The translations under genes were made by a program, and so were the position numbers. From NCBI RefSeq assembly GCF_011397635.1, contig NC_064770.1, positions 8,518,826-8,582,825 of the forward strand: a stretch of DNA of 64,000 nucleotides, read 5' to 3'. Under the pieces are notes generated by a model. It had not been told where the DNA came from. It searched no databases and saw nothing but the letters and a program-made list of their open reading frames with translations. This document shows positions 35,331 to 47,491 of the stretch, one piece after another (position 1 is the first letter of the stretch; every line of letters begins with the position of its first letter). The DNA comes from Epinephelus fuscoguttatus (taxonomy: Eukaryota; Chordata; Actinopteri; Perciformes; Serranidae).

Positions 35331-35640
35331 CTGTCAATTCAAAGATACCTAGTTATTCAGGAGACATAAAAGTCTAGTATGGCATCAATACAAAGCGGGA
35401 GGATCCACTTTTCATTCGGCGTTCATCTAATATACCATTTTGATGGAATGTGTTTTCTGGTCCTATTGACACCTTATGTTCCCATCACAGGCCGTGGCTC
35501 GTGCCTTTTAAATCGTCAGGTTTCTCTATAGGGTTCTGTATGTATCAACGCTGTTTGCACAAAAATCTATGCCAAACACTTGAAGGTACAGGTATGTCAG
35601 TCGATACCAATATTGCCGAGCTGCTCACAGAGCTACGTTA
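35331..35640 (+). pseudogene. duplicated, broken copy of sgf29 coding exon 1
   Basis: This segment is the upstream copy of a tandem duplication whose second unit (about 35667-36000) contains the real first coding exon. Landmarks repeat about 336-370 bp apart: CCAATTCAGAGATAC versus TCAATTCAAAGATAC; a TTCTGTATGTATCAAC-type string; and the acceptor GGTACAG. The copy's ATG is at 35594 and reads MSVDTNIAELLTEL, against MSADTKIAELLTEL in the real exon. After that it diverges and has no GT donor where the functional exon ends. It is therefore a pseudo-exon or an alternative, unspliced start. Confidence 0.8.
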
Positions 35641-35963
35641 TTTAACACTGACCCCCATTCAGAAATCTGCCAATTCAGAGATACATGGTTATTCAGGAAA
35701 TAGAACAGCCCAGCTTGACATTAATCAAAAGTGATAGGCTCCACATTTTAATTCGCCTTTCATCCAATGTACAATTTTACTACAATGTTGAAATTTATTA
35801 CACAATTGTTCTGGTACTAGTAACTGCTTGCAGTATTTTTTTAAACCAAAAGCCACGCAGGAGGCCTTTTAAAATGACAGATCTCTTCATGGAGTTTTGT
35901 ATGCATCAACACTGTTCTAATAAGACTCTTATGCCTGAATGACAGCACTTTAAAGGTACAGAC

Positions 35964-38900
35964 ATGTCAGCAGACACCAAGATTGCCGAGCTGCTCACAG
36001 AGCTGCATCAGCTCATCAAACAGACCCAGGTAAGTTGGTGGCATTGGTTAATAGTTATTACTACTGATTATGGGAGTAAATGTTTGCCCTTTTTTTGGAT
36101 GTACAGTACAATGCTCATGCTCCTTCAAGTTAACCAGATCCAAATAATCTCGTCTGTTTCCAGGAGGAGAGGTCACGCAGTGAACATAATCTGCTCAACA
36201 TTCAAAAAACACATGAGAGGATGCAGACAGAAAACAAGAGTCAGTTTTCACATTGCAAACTCTTTTTCCACCCCCCCACCCCCTTTGATTTTTCACTCAA
36301 CGCTTTTTTCTTCTTCTTCTGTCTCCTTCAGCTTCTCCATACTACCGGACAAAGCTTAGAGGACTGTACACCACAGCCAAAGCAGACGCTGAGGCGGAGT
36401 GCAGGTGCGTTGTCACTTCCTTTTAAAGCTGCTGAATGGGTTTTGGGTGATGGGGGGAAGATAATTCAGATGAGTGGTTGTCAAACTAATCAGGGGGAAT
36501 ACAGGAACAATAGACGAACAAGAGAGCAAAAACTTCAGTCAAGGCTGTGTCTTTAGGCCATTTTTCGGCAACATATTTTCATTTGCACAGCAATGACTAA
36601 TGAGAAATATGAATGCCTAGAGACATGTTCTTTTTTATTTAAATATGTTTCAGCTTGACATATTTTGCTTCTATTTTTTACCAACATTATTAACAGTTGA
36701 TAAAAAAAATTAAATGGGTTTACAAAGGATGGGGGTGACTAGGCAGGAATGTTTTCCTGCTTTTAAGGTTTAAAAAAACTGGTTTAATTTAACTGGCTTA
36801 AAGGTTATTTGTTTTTATTACAGGACACACACAGCGATCAGTTAATTAAAAAAAAATACACAGTTTTTCACTTAACCCTGACATCTATTATCAGTCTGGG
36901 TTGATGGTCTGTATTTGCAATTCAAATTGTTTTTGATGTATTTTTGCTATACAGGTTTTGCCTTTTAGCTCAAACAAATTATCTTGTAAGGTACCTGATT
37001 TTTCCTCCAGCACCCCCATTTAGGTGTAATGTCTGCTTGGACACAAGAACATCAAAATCAAATTTTCAGTTTGTCTTGTAATGTCCAGTTTTCCTTCATG
37101 TTAGCCCGAGAGCATTTCTGTCCAGGTGTTAGAGTTGATCCTCACTGTACTCTTTGTTCACTTATTTCTTTTACTCCTCACAGCATTCTGCGTCATGCTC
37201 TTGATAAAATAGCGGAGATCAAGTCTTTGTTGGAGGAGAGGAGAATAGGTATGTGTGTGATGAAGAGAGGTACTGATCAAATTCAAACTTTGCTCTTTAA
37301 GATCTGCAACAGGATTTTCGTAACTTGTGGTTTTTGTAATTTGAACATGTTTCTTTGCAGCTGCTAAGATGGCGGGAGTTTATAGTGACAGCGACCCTCC
37401 CAGAAAAACGATGAGGCGAGGCGTCCTGATGACGCTCCTCCAGCAGTCGGCCATGACGCTCCCCCTGTGGATTGGCAAGCCGGGGGAGAGGTAGCTGCTG
37501 CTTGTCCCTGTTTTCTTTACAGCCTGTAGACACACAGTTTCCAGATTATTGAGTTTGCCAGATTGGAGTGCAGTATAACGGACTAAATCAACACAATTAT
37601 AGCTAGGTATATGATAAATAATGGTCAGAGCCCAATCACATCCCTTTAGCATTTTATCTTTTCTTTTATATTATTTGTCGATGAAAGTGTTGTTTCTTCA
37701 TTCGCAGCTTTTGAATGACTTCTGGTGACCAAATGTTGAATATTTGTCGAGGCAGAAACTCACTCCACAGCAAAGCTGCTCTGACAGATGGAGCTGTTGC
37801 TCTGCACAAACACCAACTAAAGTCATACATGCTAAAATAACTGATGTACAAACAACTTAAGTATTTCTCATCCCTATTCTCTGTATTAATCTCCCTCAGC
37901 CCGCCTCCTCTGTGCGGGGCCACCCCAGCCAGCAGCGACTACGTGGCCAAACAGGGCGACAAGGTGGCAGCGAGGGTGAAGGCCGTGGACGGAGACGAGC
38001 AGTGGATCCTGGCTGAGGTGGTCAGCTACAACCACTCAACCAACAAGTAAGAGCATCATACAGTTTAAACACGCATATCATATCCAGAGTGTAGTTAAAG
38101 TGTCAGTAGTAAAAGTCCACGCTATTAGCTTATCAAGACAAAGTATCAGTACTGAAAAGTATCTAAAGCTGTTAGATAAATGTATTGCAGTAAGCACAAT
38201 AGTTCCCTATGAGATGTAGTGGAGTAGAAATATAAAGAAGGATAAAAATGAAACACTCAAGTAAAGTACAGGTACCCTCGAGCTTAATTAAATAAATGTA
38301 GTAACCTTTCACTATAACCTCCATAACTTTAACCCCACACTGTAAAATATTCCAGATATAAGGGTTTGACCTTCAGGATGTTAAACCACAGCTGGACTGA
38401 ATGTTTCTGAAACTCGCAGGAAATCTGTTTAATCGATGTCAAACAGAATCTTTTCCTCACCTCTCCCTGCAGGTATGAAGTGGACGACATTGATGAAGAG
38501 GGCAAAGAGTGAGTTCTTCTTAATACTTCATTATGAACATCACTGATGTCTTCTGTGTTTTCAACCTCTGAACTTTATCATTGTCTTCTCTTTAGGCATT
38601 TTTTTCTGTTTCTTTTTTCACTGTCATATTTTCTTCTTTTTTTTCAATCTTAATTGGTTCCCTAGAGGTTTAATCTGATCATGGGTTTTCCAAGAGTTTT
38701 TTATTCTAGCTGAACATGAGAAGGGTTTTACCACAAATTGTGTATTTTTTGAGAGGTGCATCCTCCTGATTGCCAAATGTCACATACATACTTTTCCCGC
38801 AATTTAATGAGTACTCATTTAAAATAAAAGACTAGGAAAAAAATGTATTTGCGAGATGGATGTAACAGTAAATTTTAAGTACAGGGAGATGTTCACAAGT

Positions 38901-40099
38901 AGTCTTTCAAGGAGGATCTCATCAACCAGTTCCAGGCTCCTCCATGTGTCTCAAGTGTGTGTATGTGTGTGTGCAGGAGACACACTCTGAGCAGACGGCG
39001 GATCATCCCTCTGCCTCAGTGGAAGGCCAACCCAGAGACAGATCCAGAAGCTCTGTTCAGCAAGGACCAGCTGGTGCTGGCCCTCTACCCCCAGACCACC
39101 TGCTTCTACCGGGCCCTCATCCACACTCCACCACACAGGGTGAGACTGTCAGCACTCAGCTCTGCAGTATATTTAGCAAGGGTTCAAAACTCTGCTGTGA
39201 TCTATGGTGCTAATGTATGATGCCAAAGTTAAGATATCAATGCACTGTGCACTCTGCCAAAAGTTGGGTGAGCTTGTCTATGGAAGTCCATGATAAATGA
39301 TACTTTACTGGGAGTGATGGACCAGAATCATCACTGCTGCAAAGGTACATTTTTCTTGTCGCTGTAAAGTTGTGAGATCATTGGGTTGTTTTTTTTTTAA
39401 AGAGAAGCACAAAAAAAATATTTTTTTGTGCTTTTCATTTCCATTATAAAAATAATGAACGTTTCACAAACCTCTGTATTTCACTGTACTAACACTTAAC
39501 AAGCCCCAAAGGCAACCAGTCACAACAGGCTGTAAAACATCTGTATTCCCCCTCTCTGAGATGGGTAAACACAGGCCCTGGACATGTCTCCTCCCTCTCA
39601 TGTCTCTAAATCACATTAATCCCTTTAACACACCTGATAAACCCACCAACCAGGAAACAATGTCACAGTTGTTGCCATTAATTTGTCTGGTCTCCTGACA
39701 GTAACACGGCCTCACACTTGTTACAGATCTACAGTCTGCTCAGAATCTAATCCTGGAGTGCAGACGACAGAGTTAAGTCTGTGCACGGAAGAAACTCTGT
39801 CACATCCAAAATATAATCCTCTGAATCCTGGTTTTGTTTGTTGGATATCTTCATGTTTGAAGCTTTCAGTCTAAAGCTTCTCCTGACTAAAAATATGCAA
39901 CTTGAGGAAAATGCTGCCCCAGATTCTTCTCAGGATGTCAGAGCCTACCGCCAAACTAACCTCAGCATGTGTTTGTTTTCAGCCTCAGGACGATTACTCA
40001 GTGCTGTTTGAGGACACATCGTACGCAGACGGTTACTCCCCTCCGCTCAATGTGGCTCAGCGATACGTGGTTGCCTGCAAAGAGAACAAGAAGAAGTGA
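35964..40099 (+). CDS. sgf29: SAGA/ATAC complex subunit Sgf29, tandem Tudor H3K4me3 reader
   Basis: Coding exons are 35964-36029, 36164-36239, 36332-36404, 37184-37248, 37361-37490, 37900-38046, 38473-38508, 38977-39139 and 39983-40099, all GT-AG, giving 290 residues (human about 293). Sgf29 tethers the GCN5/PCAF HAT module to H3K4me2/3. Residues 1-90 are helical and coiled-coil (IAELLTELHQLIKQTQ; ALDKIAEIKSLLEERR). A basic linker follows (RKTMRRG). The tandem Tudor fold spans about 150-290. The methyl-lysine cage residues known in human (Y238, Y245, F264) are present as Y235, Y242 and F261. The acidic residues for H3 Ala1 (D194, D196) are D191 and D193. The C-terminus is a lysine run. AATAAA at 40302-40307 marks the likely 3' end. 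A degraded copy of the first coding exon lies upstream. Confidence 0.97.
38100..38310. mobile_element. AGTAAAAGTACT-type MITE fragment in sgf29 intron 6
   Basis: GTAGTAAAAGTCCACGC at one side and AAACACTCAAGTAAAGTACA followed by GTAGTAACCTTTCACTA at the other mark a short member of the family, wholly intronic. Confidence 0.5.
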
Positions 40100-40301
40100 C
40101 TGACGACTAGATATCAGGGCGCCAAAAGATGAAGATGAAGCCTGTTTGAGAGCATTGTCGTATTTTGAAATTGCATCGATCTCCATTTTTGTATAAAAAG
40201 ACGTTCAGAAATATCGGTCAAAACTCAAATTAGGCTCTCATGCTTTTGTTTCAAATAATATGGACCAGGTTCTGGTCCATTGATTGATCACTAAAGGTGA
40301 T

Positions 40302-40307
40302 AATAAA
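40302..40307 (+). terminator. sgf29: sgf29 poly(A) signal
   Basis: AATAAA lies 203 bp after the sgf29 stop codon, the first canonical hexamer in the 3' flank. It predicts cleavage near 40320-40330. Confidence 0.65.
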
Positions 40308-40769
40308 TTCAAAAACCTATGTTGAGGTGAGCTGAGGTGAGAGACACCAGTCAGTCAAGGAAAACCTCTCCTGAACAGACCTTTGTTTTAATACTTATCA
40401 TCTCTTAGATTAGACTGTCAAAATCACCACCAAGATAAGACTACTACTACTACATACTTTGCAGTGTGGAACTGGGACACAGCAACTGAGTTTGTATTCT
40501 AGAAGAGAGCGAGCAGCATCTAGCGGCCAGCAGAGGAACATTTTACTGAAAACACCAGCTGGAGCACCCAGCTGCTGTCTGTGCTGGAGCTGTTTGCTTA
40601 TTCTGCCTTGAAGGGCCTAAACTGTACATTTTTTACATGTCAAGTGTTGATGATTGTTGTGTGAAACAAAAACTTTGAGACCAAAATGTTTTGATGCTTC
40701 TTGTGTTTTTTCTTCAGGCACACAACACATTTAAAGTTAACCTTCATCCCTGGAATCAGCGACGTCAGG

Positions 40770-41772
40770 ACATTTACTTAAGAACTAGCACAAATTTGAA
40801 GTACTTATACTTTGTGTTTTCATGTAATCTTATACTTCACTACATCTTAGAGGGAAATATTGTACTTTTCACTCTACCGTATTGGTCACTTTCACTACAA
40901 ATTAAGATTTTTGCACACATAACAGAGTTCATAAAATATGATGTTTTGTAGTGATTTATACCCAACAGTTTATACAAGTACACCTGAAACAATTAGTCCA
41001 TCAATCGATCAACAGAAAGTTATTTGGAAGGTTTTGATGATTTTCTCTATTTTTACAAACCAAACAAGCTTAATGGAGAAAATAATCAGCAGATTAATCC
41101 ATAATGAAAATAATTATTTGTTAGCTCAGTCAGCTCCACCTCAACCGACTACAACGGTAAAATTCTGCTTTTACATCAATTTATGAGTCATGATAATCTA
41201 TGATAACATTAGTTATCATATTTAACTATAGCAGTCACAGGGGACATTTTCTACTTCATTTCCATGATTATACTTAAAATACCTTTACCTTAGTAGCAAG
41301 TGTTGACCATGCACAAAATCTGTTACATTTCACCCTTAGATAAAAGTACTTAAATAAGGTGCCAAAAGTAAAAGTACTCATCATACAGAATGCTCCATTT
41401 TAGAATTATATATACTATATTACTGGATCATAATTTATACAATAATGTGTTCATCACATTATTGTTACAGCTGGTAAAGATGGAGCTCATTTTAATGCAT
41501 TTATATGCTACCGGGAAGTTTATAATAATTACGTCATCATTACACGTTCATTTTGAGGGTGTTTTTTTTTCAATAATCCAAATCTGCAGAGTAACTAAAA
41601 TTATCACATAAATGTAGTTCAGTAAAATGTACAATTTGTGTCTCTAATGTTGACGAGTAATATTATAAAGTCGCAGAAAATGAAATACTCACATAAAGTA
41701 CAAGTACTTTAACATTGTACATACGCTACATTAAGTACTTGAGTAAATGTACTTTGTTACTTTGCACCACTG
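40770..41772. mobile_element. AGTAAAAGTACT-type MITE, about 1 kb
   Basis: It begins with ACATTTACTTAAGAACTAGC and TGAAGTACTTATACTTTG. It ends with AAGTACTTGAGTAAATGTAC and GCACCACTGG. The interior at about 40985-41120 (AATTAGTCCATCAATCGATC) looks like a second, older repeat. Confidence 0.65.
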
Positions 41773-41989
41773 GTGCTGATAAATATACTCTCTTAAACTT
41801 ACCTGTCATTGAAAGCTATCTGCTTTTCATTAACAAGTCCTCCATTATTGGGAATCAGATCAGATCAGTCACTGCTTTTGGTAGAACTTACATTCCTACA
41901 TGGCAAATAGTTACTAGTAGGTGTAGTAGAGTAATAGAAAACCAACAGAACATTCATGATATGCATGCTGCATTTGCGCGTGTGGAAAT

Positions 41990-42512
41990 AAAAGCTATTA
42001 TAAGGATTTGGGGTTTTACTCACATTTTTACACTATTATTCTGAACACACTGCATAAGCATAATTTAACCCCACACATGGTCCATATTTGGAATAATAAA
42101 GGTATATATATTAAGAGAAAATCTTCATATTACAAAGACCTGGCAGAGAGGGGTATCTGGTCATTCATTCATTTATCAGATAATCATGGAAACATTTTAA
42201 TATATAATACTTTAGTGGGAAAATACAATCTTCTTTGTACTGACAGGCTAACACCTAATAAAGGCAATTCCACAAGCAATGATTCAGTTAATTAGAGACA
42301 TGCTGAATTATTATGCATTCTACAAGAGCCTTCATTAGTTATGGATGGATGTAGTTTTTTGTAGATAAAAAAAAATGCAATAATAAATTAAAAGGAATGT
42401 TCTTACTTCAATTTGTTTCCCCATCACCTTTGAAGTGAAGACATATCTTCCAAGGAAACAGCAGTAATTTGACAATTCAAATAAGAACCAGATACCTCTC
42501 TTTTCCAATTCC
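41990..42512 (+). mobile_element. LINE-derived repeat, copy 1 (L1/Tx1-type RT piece)
   Basis: This copy is highly similar to 48955-49488, in the same orientation and starting about 6.97 kb apart. It encodes HIWNNKGIYIKRKS and IWSFIHLSDNHGNILIYNTL, which resemble the C-terminal region of L1/Tx1-type LINE ORF2. A frameshift then leads to IPQAMIQLIRDML. Both copies keep the same start (GTGGAAATAAAAGCTATT) and the same end (CTCTCTTTTCCAATTC). That implies one fragment that was duplicated rather than two independent 5' truncations. Confidence 0.7.
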
Positions 42513-42543
42513 ACCCAAGGCTTAGAAAGCTCACTTTAAAATT

Positions 42544-42720
42544 AAAGCTGCAAGCAGCGATGTACAGGCCCTCGCACTTCACGTACGATTGACTGTGACA
42601 TGGTTGGTGGGTCTGCACATGGACTTTTTCAAATGTAGTTGTTGTTGGACGTTGCATATAGTGGTGCAGTTATTTGGAGGTAGTCAACAGCCACAGAGTA
42701 ACAGACACACTTGGCAAATA
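42544..42720 (+). mobile_element. AGCTGCAAGCAGC-type element, left end
   Basis: TTAAAGCTGCAAGCAGCGAT followed by a GGCCCTCGCA motif is the characteristic start of a widespread teleost element. Another member is at about 57045-58535. It is truncated here, about 30 bp after LINE copy 1. Confidence 0.55.
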
Positions 42721-42985
42721 AATGCATGTTGTTTTGATGTTGGTGAGACCATGTGACTGAGTCTTTAAGTTATGAGTACTATTCATCACAAAAGAGGGCT
42801 GGCATGGTGGGCAAATAGAACCTTTTTATAAAACCTACACACAGCCAAATATTTGAAAAAAAGAAACGTTTTATTGACATGTTAAAAAGTTTACACAAGT
42901 TGTTTAAAAAAAGAGTAATAGCAATTATTTGTATATTGTCAAATAAACAATGTGCATAAATGTAGTTTTGTACTTTTGTAGTTCT

Positions 42986-43545
42986 TCAGGGTGAGCTTTT
43001 AGATTGTAGTTCTTTTGGTGGGTCTTGTTCATCTGCAACAAACAAGAAAACCAAAACAGTCATGTCAAGTAGTATACTTCAAGTACACGCACATGTAAAG
43101 ATGGGTTCTTAAATGTAGCACACTAAGAGAGATATAACTTACCGTTTGACAACACCAAAGGATGCATTTCAGTCTCAGTTGGTTCATCTATTGTCAGCAT
43201 GTCTTCATCAGTGACATCTGCAAAACACAATATTCATGATGTATACATGATAGTCATGGTTTTCTCCACACAAACCTTCCAAACATTAATATTGATATTT
43301 ACATATCAACTCTACTTACCGTTTGTAACAGTGTTTGTCTGGTGCCTTGTGTCGTGTAATTTTCTTCTCAGTTCTGACTCTTGAGCCTTTAGTTTGGACA
43401 ACTCCTGACGCAACATGGTGTTTTCCTCTTGGAAAGCCCTGGTCTCCTGCAGTAGGCGCGCCATCATGTTAAGTGCCCTGTCTGCAGTGTCCACACACAT
43501 TTGGTAGAGCTCCTGGCGCGTTACTTCTGTGTCCAAGCAGGAATA
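42986..43545 (-). CDS. unidentified spliced coiled-coil protein, C-terminal exons
   Basis: Three exons join in frame with canonical sites and phase-1 introns: complement(42986..43032, 43143..43217, 43320..43545), about 115 residues. Exon 1 is mostly a coiled coil with heptad Leu and dense Glu/Arg (ETRAFQEENTMLRQELSKLK; ESELRRKL), preceded by QELYQMCVDTADRALNMMARL. The tail is acidic (DVTDEDMLTIDEPTETE) and ends in ELQSKSSP. An AATAAA at 42870-42875 fits the 3' end. Two exon candidates lie upstream: 43743 downward (KMGCRSQAKFG, stop in frame after about 33 codons) and 45170-45350 (ends QKTK|GTGAGT). I could not join them without breaking the frame, so the start is unknown. I do not recognise the family. 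It may be a transposon accessory gene or a host gene. Confidence 0.5.
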
Positions 43546-43639
43546 CTGGAATATACAGAACACACAAGCTTTTATAAGATATAGTCACAACAATAATGAC
43601 ATACAAATACACAAATTACATGACAACACTCACTAAATT

Positions 43640-45350
43640 TATCAGCAAGTACTTAGACAGAGCAGTTGGAAGTCACGACGCAAGTCCATAAATTCAGGGT
43701 CGTCTATGGTGCCAAATTTAGCCTGGGACCTACAACCCATTTTCTGTAGGAAAACACAACACATTTTGAAGTCATTATATATCACAATGTACTATCAACA
43801 CAAAAGCAGTATGTGGTACATATATGAACAGGTGCTTTAACCCAGGGATACACTTAATGCTGTAAGGCACACTGTTGTAATATTACAACCATCTTTTGTA
43901 GTTTTTCTCTGTTTGTGGTTGTAGTATTTGAAACTTCTGTTTCTGTGGCAGAAACTGATTCTGTTTGTAGAAAAGTCAGTAGAAAAAAATACATGTAACT
44001 GATTTTGGGCTTTTTTGGGGCTTTGTTTGTTGTTCAAATGGTTGCCTGTTACATTTCTTAGAAACAGGTTCTGGCTGTTTTGAATGTTTAGGGGGATGGC
44101 TGGTGCATTGTTTGGGGACAGGTGTGAATGGTCATGAACTAGGGATGTAAATGTTCTGTGGGGATGCACTTACTCATTTAGGTATGGTTAGTAGCGAGCA
44201 TGATAGGCTAGTGAGGCAGGACTGTGTGAATCTAGTTGAATGTATAAATGATTTAGGATCAATTTGTACTATATTATTTAGTTTGGAAATACTTAGCTCT
44301 CAATCATGAACACTTGGCCATCCATCATCTCTTCCATCAGGTTATGTCATATAATAGTTTTGTATTATTAGTACATATATCTATTTATTATTATCTGTTT
44401 TTATACATTTTGAATGCCACAAACAAAGACAGGTCTTCTATACTATGTGCAGGATGTGATTGTTGCAATGTGGAGAGAGTGATTTTGAAATGGGATCAGA
44501 CGACAGTAATGCGAGTGATGAAGAGTCAGATAAAGATGCCAGTGAAGTGGATGGTAAAAACCAACAACTGATCTTCCCAGCCAGTGATTATCAGCGAGTC
44601 TCAACCAAACAAACACACCATGCTTGTGACAAGGTTATCGGTTGCTGAGAAATTGCACATTTTCCAGAGAAGACGCAGAGAGGAAGCTGCAATAATGGAT
44701 AAACCAACACGCTATGCAGCAAAGTCATCTTTACTTTACAGGGGAAAAGAGGTGTTTTTACGACTATCATTGTAAGTGGACATGGGTGAAGTTGGGACGG
44801 AGATTAAATTTTGTAAATACAATTTTATTCTGTTTTTGTTTTTTAATTTATAAATGACTATTCATAAAAAAAATAATGCTGTTGTTTGATTATTATTCAT
44901 GGTATATACTGTTTTGAGGCTAAATTAGAAGTCTACCCTGCAAATTAACCTTTAGGTGTTCTGTAAATTAGTTCAGAGAATGTGAGTAACAATACAGAAA
45001 TGCATTTTTTCAACATTTCCCTAAACTTTACTAAAATGTAAGGAACTTGAAAATTCTTTAATTTCTGCATCAGTGGCCTTTTACAATAACATCTGAAAGG
45101 TAAAAAAAAATCTTTTTTTTTTTTCTATATTTGGGCTTTCCAAGGTTCAACAAGCTTAAGGGTACTCACCTTTGTTTTCTGAAGGAGATGTAATGAGTCA
45201 CAAGTCGATTTCCTCAGGGGAATCCCAGCTGCAATGAATATACGACGTCCAACACACACCTTCTTAAACTCACTTCTTTGGGTGTGGCCAACACCAAAAA
45301 GGGCGTGCACAAAAATGCTTGACCAGTCACAGGACAGCTCTTGCATCTAA
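43640..45350 (-). other. possible upstream exons of the coiled-coil gene
   Basis: The donor at 45170/45169 (AAG|GTGAGT) and the acceptor before 43743 (TTTTCCTACAG|AAAATGG) are in matching phase 0. They would join a 59-codon frame (MQELSCDWSS...SLHLLQKTK) to KMGCRSQAKFGTIDDPEF. That frame then stops at CLSTC without a proper donor. Either the second piece holds the true start ATG and a non-canonical junction, or the gene is decayed. In between, 43837-44169 holds an open minus-strand frame of 110 codons with no recognised motif. Confidence 0.3.
44430..44775 (+). other. acidic then basic open frames, unassigned
   Basis: The plus strand holds an acidic frame (MGSDDSNASDEESDKDASEV) that overlaps a basic frame (LHIFQRRRREEAAIMDKPTR) shifted by one register. 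A single frameshift would join them into an acidic-then-basic domain, of the sort found at the N-terminus of some transposases. No further exons were found. Composition alone cannot assign a family. Confidence 0.25.
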
Positions 45351-45354
45351 CCCT

Positions 45355-46840
45355 TATCTACAGTAAAATACAAAGCAATTACTAAGTCAGTGTTTACTGT
45401 ATTGACTCTAATGGCAGATAAATGTATTTGGGTGCTAGTGCACAGGATTGGGAACAATTATACATTGGGATTATATTATAGCAAAATTTAAAATATTTAC
45501 CTTAATACGTTTATAGTACACTCAACAAAGACATACACTTTAATTGTCAGATGTTGATATGAATTGACTGTTAAAACCATGTGCAAACATATATAGCTGT
45601 ACCACTAATAACAATGCACATTCACTTATGAACTTGATTACTGAAGGAAACATATCATAAAATTTCACAGCACATAATCACTGTCATTATTTATGTCCCA
45701 TAATTAATGAATACATGAGCTCTTACATGTAGACTTATGTAATAAATCAATCCCATTAGATTTACAACAAGTAATTTAGTACTCTTGCTCAGTATATTTG
45801 TACAACCCTCAACACAAGGACTCTATAATCCTTACACATACAGTAAGTGCACTGCAATATGTAGAATATATTTACAATAGGATATAACACATGGGAATTT
45901 TTGACTCTGCTCTTGGTGGTAAAATGTAATCAAAGACATTACTTCACCACATAAAGCATGTTGCTGAGAGATGATAGTAAAGATGTGTTGCAGCATTCAG
46001 GTTGTATATGGCATAAGCAGTGTGAAAGTTATTGTTGAGGTAGAAAAATATCCAATTTGGTTGGACACCACATATCCTTTTTACAAGGATACCAACAGAA
46101 AGGAGAAGATGAGTATTCAATTGCAGGAGTGAATGGCAATTTCAACCTTCAAGTGAACTATCATTTCAGGTAGTTTGTATTGAGTTTGAATGACATGGTC
46201 TAGTGCTTGTAAAAGAATCAGGTCATTTACCTCAACTACCATTTAGAGGAGTCATCATTATCTGGCTTCACACTGAACAATAACTGCATTTTTTTGTTCA
46301 GTATTAAATATAGTGATAATAACACGTAATTAAATTAGTAATAAAACTGTTATTATGATATATGTTTTAGCCAGGCTGTGTAATCTTAGACATTCATCAT
46401 GATATGATTAATCATTACATATCTATGTCTGAAATAAAAGATGATGATTCACAGCTGGTGTGTTGATGTTCTTTAACTAATGTTATTCAATTTCTTTTTA
46501 TCGTTTTGTTGGGCTAGGATTGGAGCAGAATTTGGAGATTGCACCCACACTGTCAGAACAATTGTATTTAACAACCAAAGGGTTCATGTGCAGTGTGGAT
46601 TGCTTACAAAGCTCTGTAACAGTAAAAATCACATAAAAGTAATATTTTTATGACTCATAATTTATTGGGCTTAAAAAAAAACAAAAAACAGAATGAATAC
46701 TTTGGGGCAGACCCAGGACACGCTGGCTTAGCCTGGATTAGTGGAAGAAGACGAGTGCCCAGTGTTCATGTACAGTGGTCCTCAAAAAAGGAGTTCATTT
46801 CCTCAGAAAAGCAGAGACAGACACTACACTTCCTGCAGAG
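45355..46840. other. AT-rich stretch, no gene seen
   Basis: Very AT-rich with only short frames. An AATAAA on the minus strand near 46665 has no gene attached. It could hold the missing middle exons of a transposon, but none could be supported. Confidence 0.35.
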
Positions 46841-46855
46841 TGTATTGGAGTAGCC

Positions 46856-47390
46856 TTTATTGCAGTGTCTGTAGCTTCTCGTCTACTGGGAAATGTGTCA
46901 TCATGTCTTTGTGCACATCCACTGGTGGTATACATGACCTATTAAGAAAAGTCACAGGTCTCTGTGGTGTTACTGTAATGGATGTCAAAGGGTTTTGTGA
47001 TATCACTGGTGATACAGGGCTCCCACTGCCTACAGATGGTCATCTTCTCCTTGGTGTGGTGACAGTTGATTTTGTCTGAATATGATCAGGAAAAGATCAA
47101 TAACAATGTCAAACATACATTAACAACTGTGTAATCAGTGAAATATTACTTAAAGTAAACAAAAGACATGGATTCTCACCAGGATGAGAGAAGATGCTAG
47201 CCCTATGCTAACCCTCTCCTGTTCACGTGTCTTTCTTGGGAATATTGCAAGCTTTGCAGTCTTGCTTGTTGAAGAGCATGGTGTTGATCATTTCAAGGAT
47301 GATGGTGAATGAAGGTGCCAGGAGGTGTCAGAAGGTGCCAGTGGTGCAATTTCATTGGGAGTTTGTATTTTGCAGTAAATTAGCCCAACA
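46856..47390 (-). pseudogene. decayed two-exon Ser/Thr/Pro-rich coding remnant
   Basis: Two exons, complement(46856..47075, 47180..about 47390), have proper junctions (ATCCTG|GTGAGA and ATATTCAG|ACAAAA) and join in phase 0. The joined frame reads through Ser/Thr/Pro/Lys-rich sequence (STSKTAKLAIFPRKTREQER; SVGSGSPVSPVISQNPLTS) to a TAA overlapping an AATAAA at 46856-46861. One in-frame TGA interrupts each exon, both consistent with CGA-to-TGA decay. The family is not recognised. It may be an upstream partner of the coiled-coil gene in a lost transposon. Confidence 0.45.
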
Positions 47391-47491
47391 AATCCACAGC
47401 AGACATGTATTTATTGTAGGTACCCATAATGTAAGGCCCCTGTAGGATTTGGTACAAATAAATCCTAACTATGTGATACAATCCACTTCAG

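Noticed and set aside
35450-35734. 94-codon plus-strand frame as an independent gene
   Set aside because: Its only meaningful part is the duplicated sgf29 exon; the rest is read-through into intron sequence.
43837-44169. 110-codon minus-strand frame as an exon of the coiled-coil gene
   Set aside because: It is open but lacks bordering splice sites in a usable phase and looks like intronic sequence.
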